Virus record (IMG/VR): IMGVR_UViG_3300044491_003731
Span: 1-22,218 of that record
Reading direction: 5' to 3' (one strand)
Length of the DNA stretch: 22,218 nucleotides
Source of the DNA: a virus
Positions within the stretch are counted from its first letter, which is position 1. Every line of letters starts with the position of its first letter. The notes below the pieces were generated by a model, which was given only the letters and a program-made list of their open reading frames with translations, did not search any database and was not told the origin of the DNA. Below, piece after piece: positions 21,592-22,218 of the stretch. The position numbers were made by a program, and so were the translations under genes.

Positions 21592-21738
21592 TTAATTGAA
21601 TGTCTTCTGTGATCCGAAGAACCTGGCGATCCTTGTGTACAGTTTGGATACCCACTCCGGTCTAGGCACTGCCCAGGTCACCGCTATAGCACTGACAAGC
21701 AATCCCAGTTCCATTAACTCATGTAGTAAAAAGCTCAT
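21592..21738 (-). CDS. Small membrane protein, 48 aa
   Basis: ATG at 21738 follows AGGAG seven bases upstream on the minus strand. The product begins MSFLLHELMELGLLVSAIAVTWAVPRPEW, one hydrophobic span, followed by a basic tail (SKLYTRIARFFGSQKTFN). It stands in a gap between two larger minus-strand genes and is directly preceded by the 9-bp hairpin at 21752. No family is recognised; size and layout resemble small phage membrane proteins. Confidence 0.72.
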   Translation of the reverse strand: MSFLLHELMELGLLVSAIAVTWAVPRPEWVSKLYTRIARFFGSQKTFN

Positions 21739-21751
21739 GTATTTCTCCTAG

Positions 21752-21774
21752 TTGCGAATAGTTATTATTCGCAA
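21752..21774 (-). other. Perfect 9-bp hairpin just upstream of a ribosome binding site
   Basis: TTGCGAATA and TATTCGCAA are exact inverted repeats separated by five bases. On the minus strand the hairpin ends two bases before the AGGAG of the 48-aa gene and lies 24 bases after the bL33 stop. There is no T run, so it is not a normal terminator; it may protect or process the message or control ribosome access. Confidence 0.55.
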
Positions 21775-21798
21775 GTACTTATGGGTGTGTGAATTTGG

Positions 21799-22014
21799 CT
21801 ACTTGGAATGTGGTGGCAGTTTCTTCTCCACCCACCAGATGTGCTTACGCGTGACGGGATCGTACTTCCTCACACGTAGTTTCTGGTTCTGCTTCTCGCC
21901 CTTGCCTGGCTTCATGGCGTAGTAGTAGAACGCATGGTCCTTCATCTTGGAGTCCTCAGGAACCAATCTGACTTTTACATAGGGTTTCTTTGATTTGCTT
22001 TTCTTGTCGGCCAT
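21799..22014 (-). CDS. rpmG: Ribosomal protein bL33 homologue
   Basis: 71 aa against the usual 50-55. After a basic N-terminal extension (MADKKSKSKKP) it follows bL33: VKVRLVPED aligns with the first strand (I-K-I-R-L), HAFYYYAMKPG with the F-Y-V/T-T-K-N strand and QKLRVRKYDPVTRKHIWWVEKKL with the C-terminal M-x-V-R-K-Y-D-P-V-x-R-K-H-V-x-F-K-E-x-K of alphaproteobacterial L33. There are no cysteines, so this is the zinc-free form. bL33 sits near the E site of the large subunit. The ATG lies 7 bases after the clpP stop without its own ribosome binding site, so the two are probably coupled. Confidence 0.82.
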   Translation of the reverse strand: MADKKSKSKKPYVKVRLVPEDSKMKDHAFYYYAMKPGKGEKQNQKLRVRKYDPVTRKHIWWVEKKLPPHSK

Positions 22015-22021
22015 CTATAGA

Positions 22022-22218
22022 CTAGTTAGTCTGATCGTCGTCGGCCCTGCTGGTGATCACCCGGTCCACTAGCCCGTAGGCCACGGCTTCTTCGGCGTTC
22101 ATGAACTTGTCACGTTCCATGTCCGCTTTCAGTTTTTCCAGTGGTTGTCCGGTTGTCTTCTCATAGATCTCCGTCAGCTCTTTCTTCCAACGTAGCAGTT
22201 CGTTCGCCCTGATCTCCA
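22022..22218 (-). CDS. clpP: ClpP protease, C-terminal part (continues past the window)
   Basis: The last 64 residues of a minus-strand gene. They match the C-terminus of Clp[27 protein letters not shown] corresponds to the helix that ends in the H-T-G-Q motif, and [24 protein letters not shown] corresponds to the D-x-x-R-D-x-F-x-x-A-x-E-A-x-x-Y-G-L-I-D block, in which the second aspartate (ERD) completes the Ser-His-Asp triad. The serine and histidine are outside the window. ClpP forms a barrel-shaped protease that works with an AAA+ unfoldase; phage versions may process virion or host proteins with a host ClpX or ClpA. Identification is secure. Confidence 0.92.
   Translation of the reverse strand, partial: EIRANELLRWKKELTEIYEKTTGQPLEKLKADMERDKFMNAEEAVAYGLVDRVITSRADDDQTN

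Overview
The window looks like a piece of a marine, T4-like myovirus genome. The replication proteins are T4-type: a UvsW helicase, a gp61-type primase and a gp41-type replicative helicase. Genes are packed with ATGA-type overlaps, a tRNA block is present, T4-style late promoter boxes ((N)ATAAATA) occur, and a ClpP gene runs off the right edge. The bL33 homologue resembles alphaproteobacterial L33 and a Gram-negative porin is present, so I infer an alphaproteobacterial host, perhaps SAR11-like. That inference is weaker than the phage assignment.

Layout. (1) 1-2316, + strand: three sugar-transfer-like proteins (a DxD glycosyltransferase cut by the window edge, a KpsC/S-like protein and a GNGPS-motif transferase-like protein), meeting a convergent SprT-like metalloprotease (2302-2778, -). 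(2) 2843-8425, +: one tightly overlapping operon behind a sigma70-like promoter. It holds a 444-aa unknown, UvsW, a run of small conserved-looking unknowns, a zinc-finger protein, and a 196-aa protein that reads as a strongly shortened DnaE (DNA polymerase III alpha) palm region. (3) 8422-9866: a small unknown on the minus strand and a structural protein on the plus strand behind a late promoter box. (4) 9877-13888, +: primase, radical SAM, replicative helicase and FkbM methyltransferase, joined by 1-8 nt overlaps. (5) 13889-14927: a repeat/hairpin region and a phage-encoded porin on the minus strand. (6) 15108-19486: an accessory cassette with two radical SAM proteins carrying their auxiliary-cluster cysteines at the N-terminus, a 2OG-Fe(II) oxygenase-like protein, a short-chain dehydrogenase, a sulfotransferase-like protein and an SGNH hydrolase-like protein. 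(7) 19486-20275, -: a small unknown and five tRNA genes (Arg-GCG, Arg-CCT, Glu-TTC, Ala-GGC, Thr-TGT), all with encoded CCA. (8) 20276-22218: a repeat-bearing intergenic region, several very small genes behind late promoter boxes, bL33 and ClpP.

How it fits together. The replication and recombination genes form the conserved phage backbone. The radical SAM, FkbM, sugar-transfer, sulfotransferase and oxygenase genes look like a modification layer whose substrate (virion glycan, host surface or small molecule) cannot be read from the sequence. The tRNAs, bL33 and ClpP form a translation/protein-quality group. The porin probably changes the host outer membrane late in infection. The best leads are the reduced DnaE-like protein, the radical SAM/oxygenase/sulfotransferase cassette, the porin and the viral bL33.
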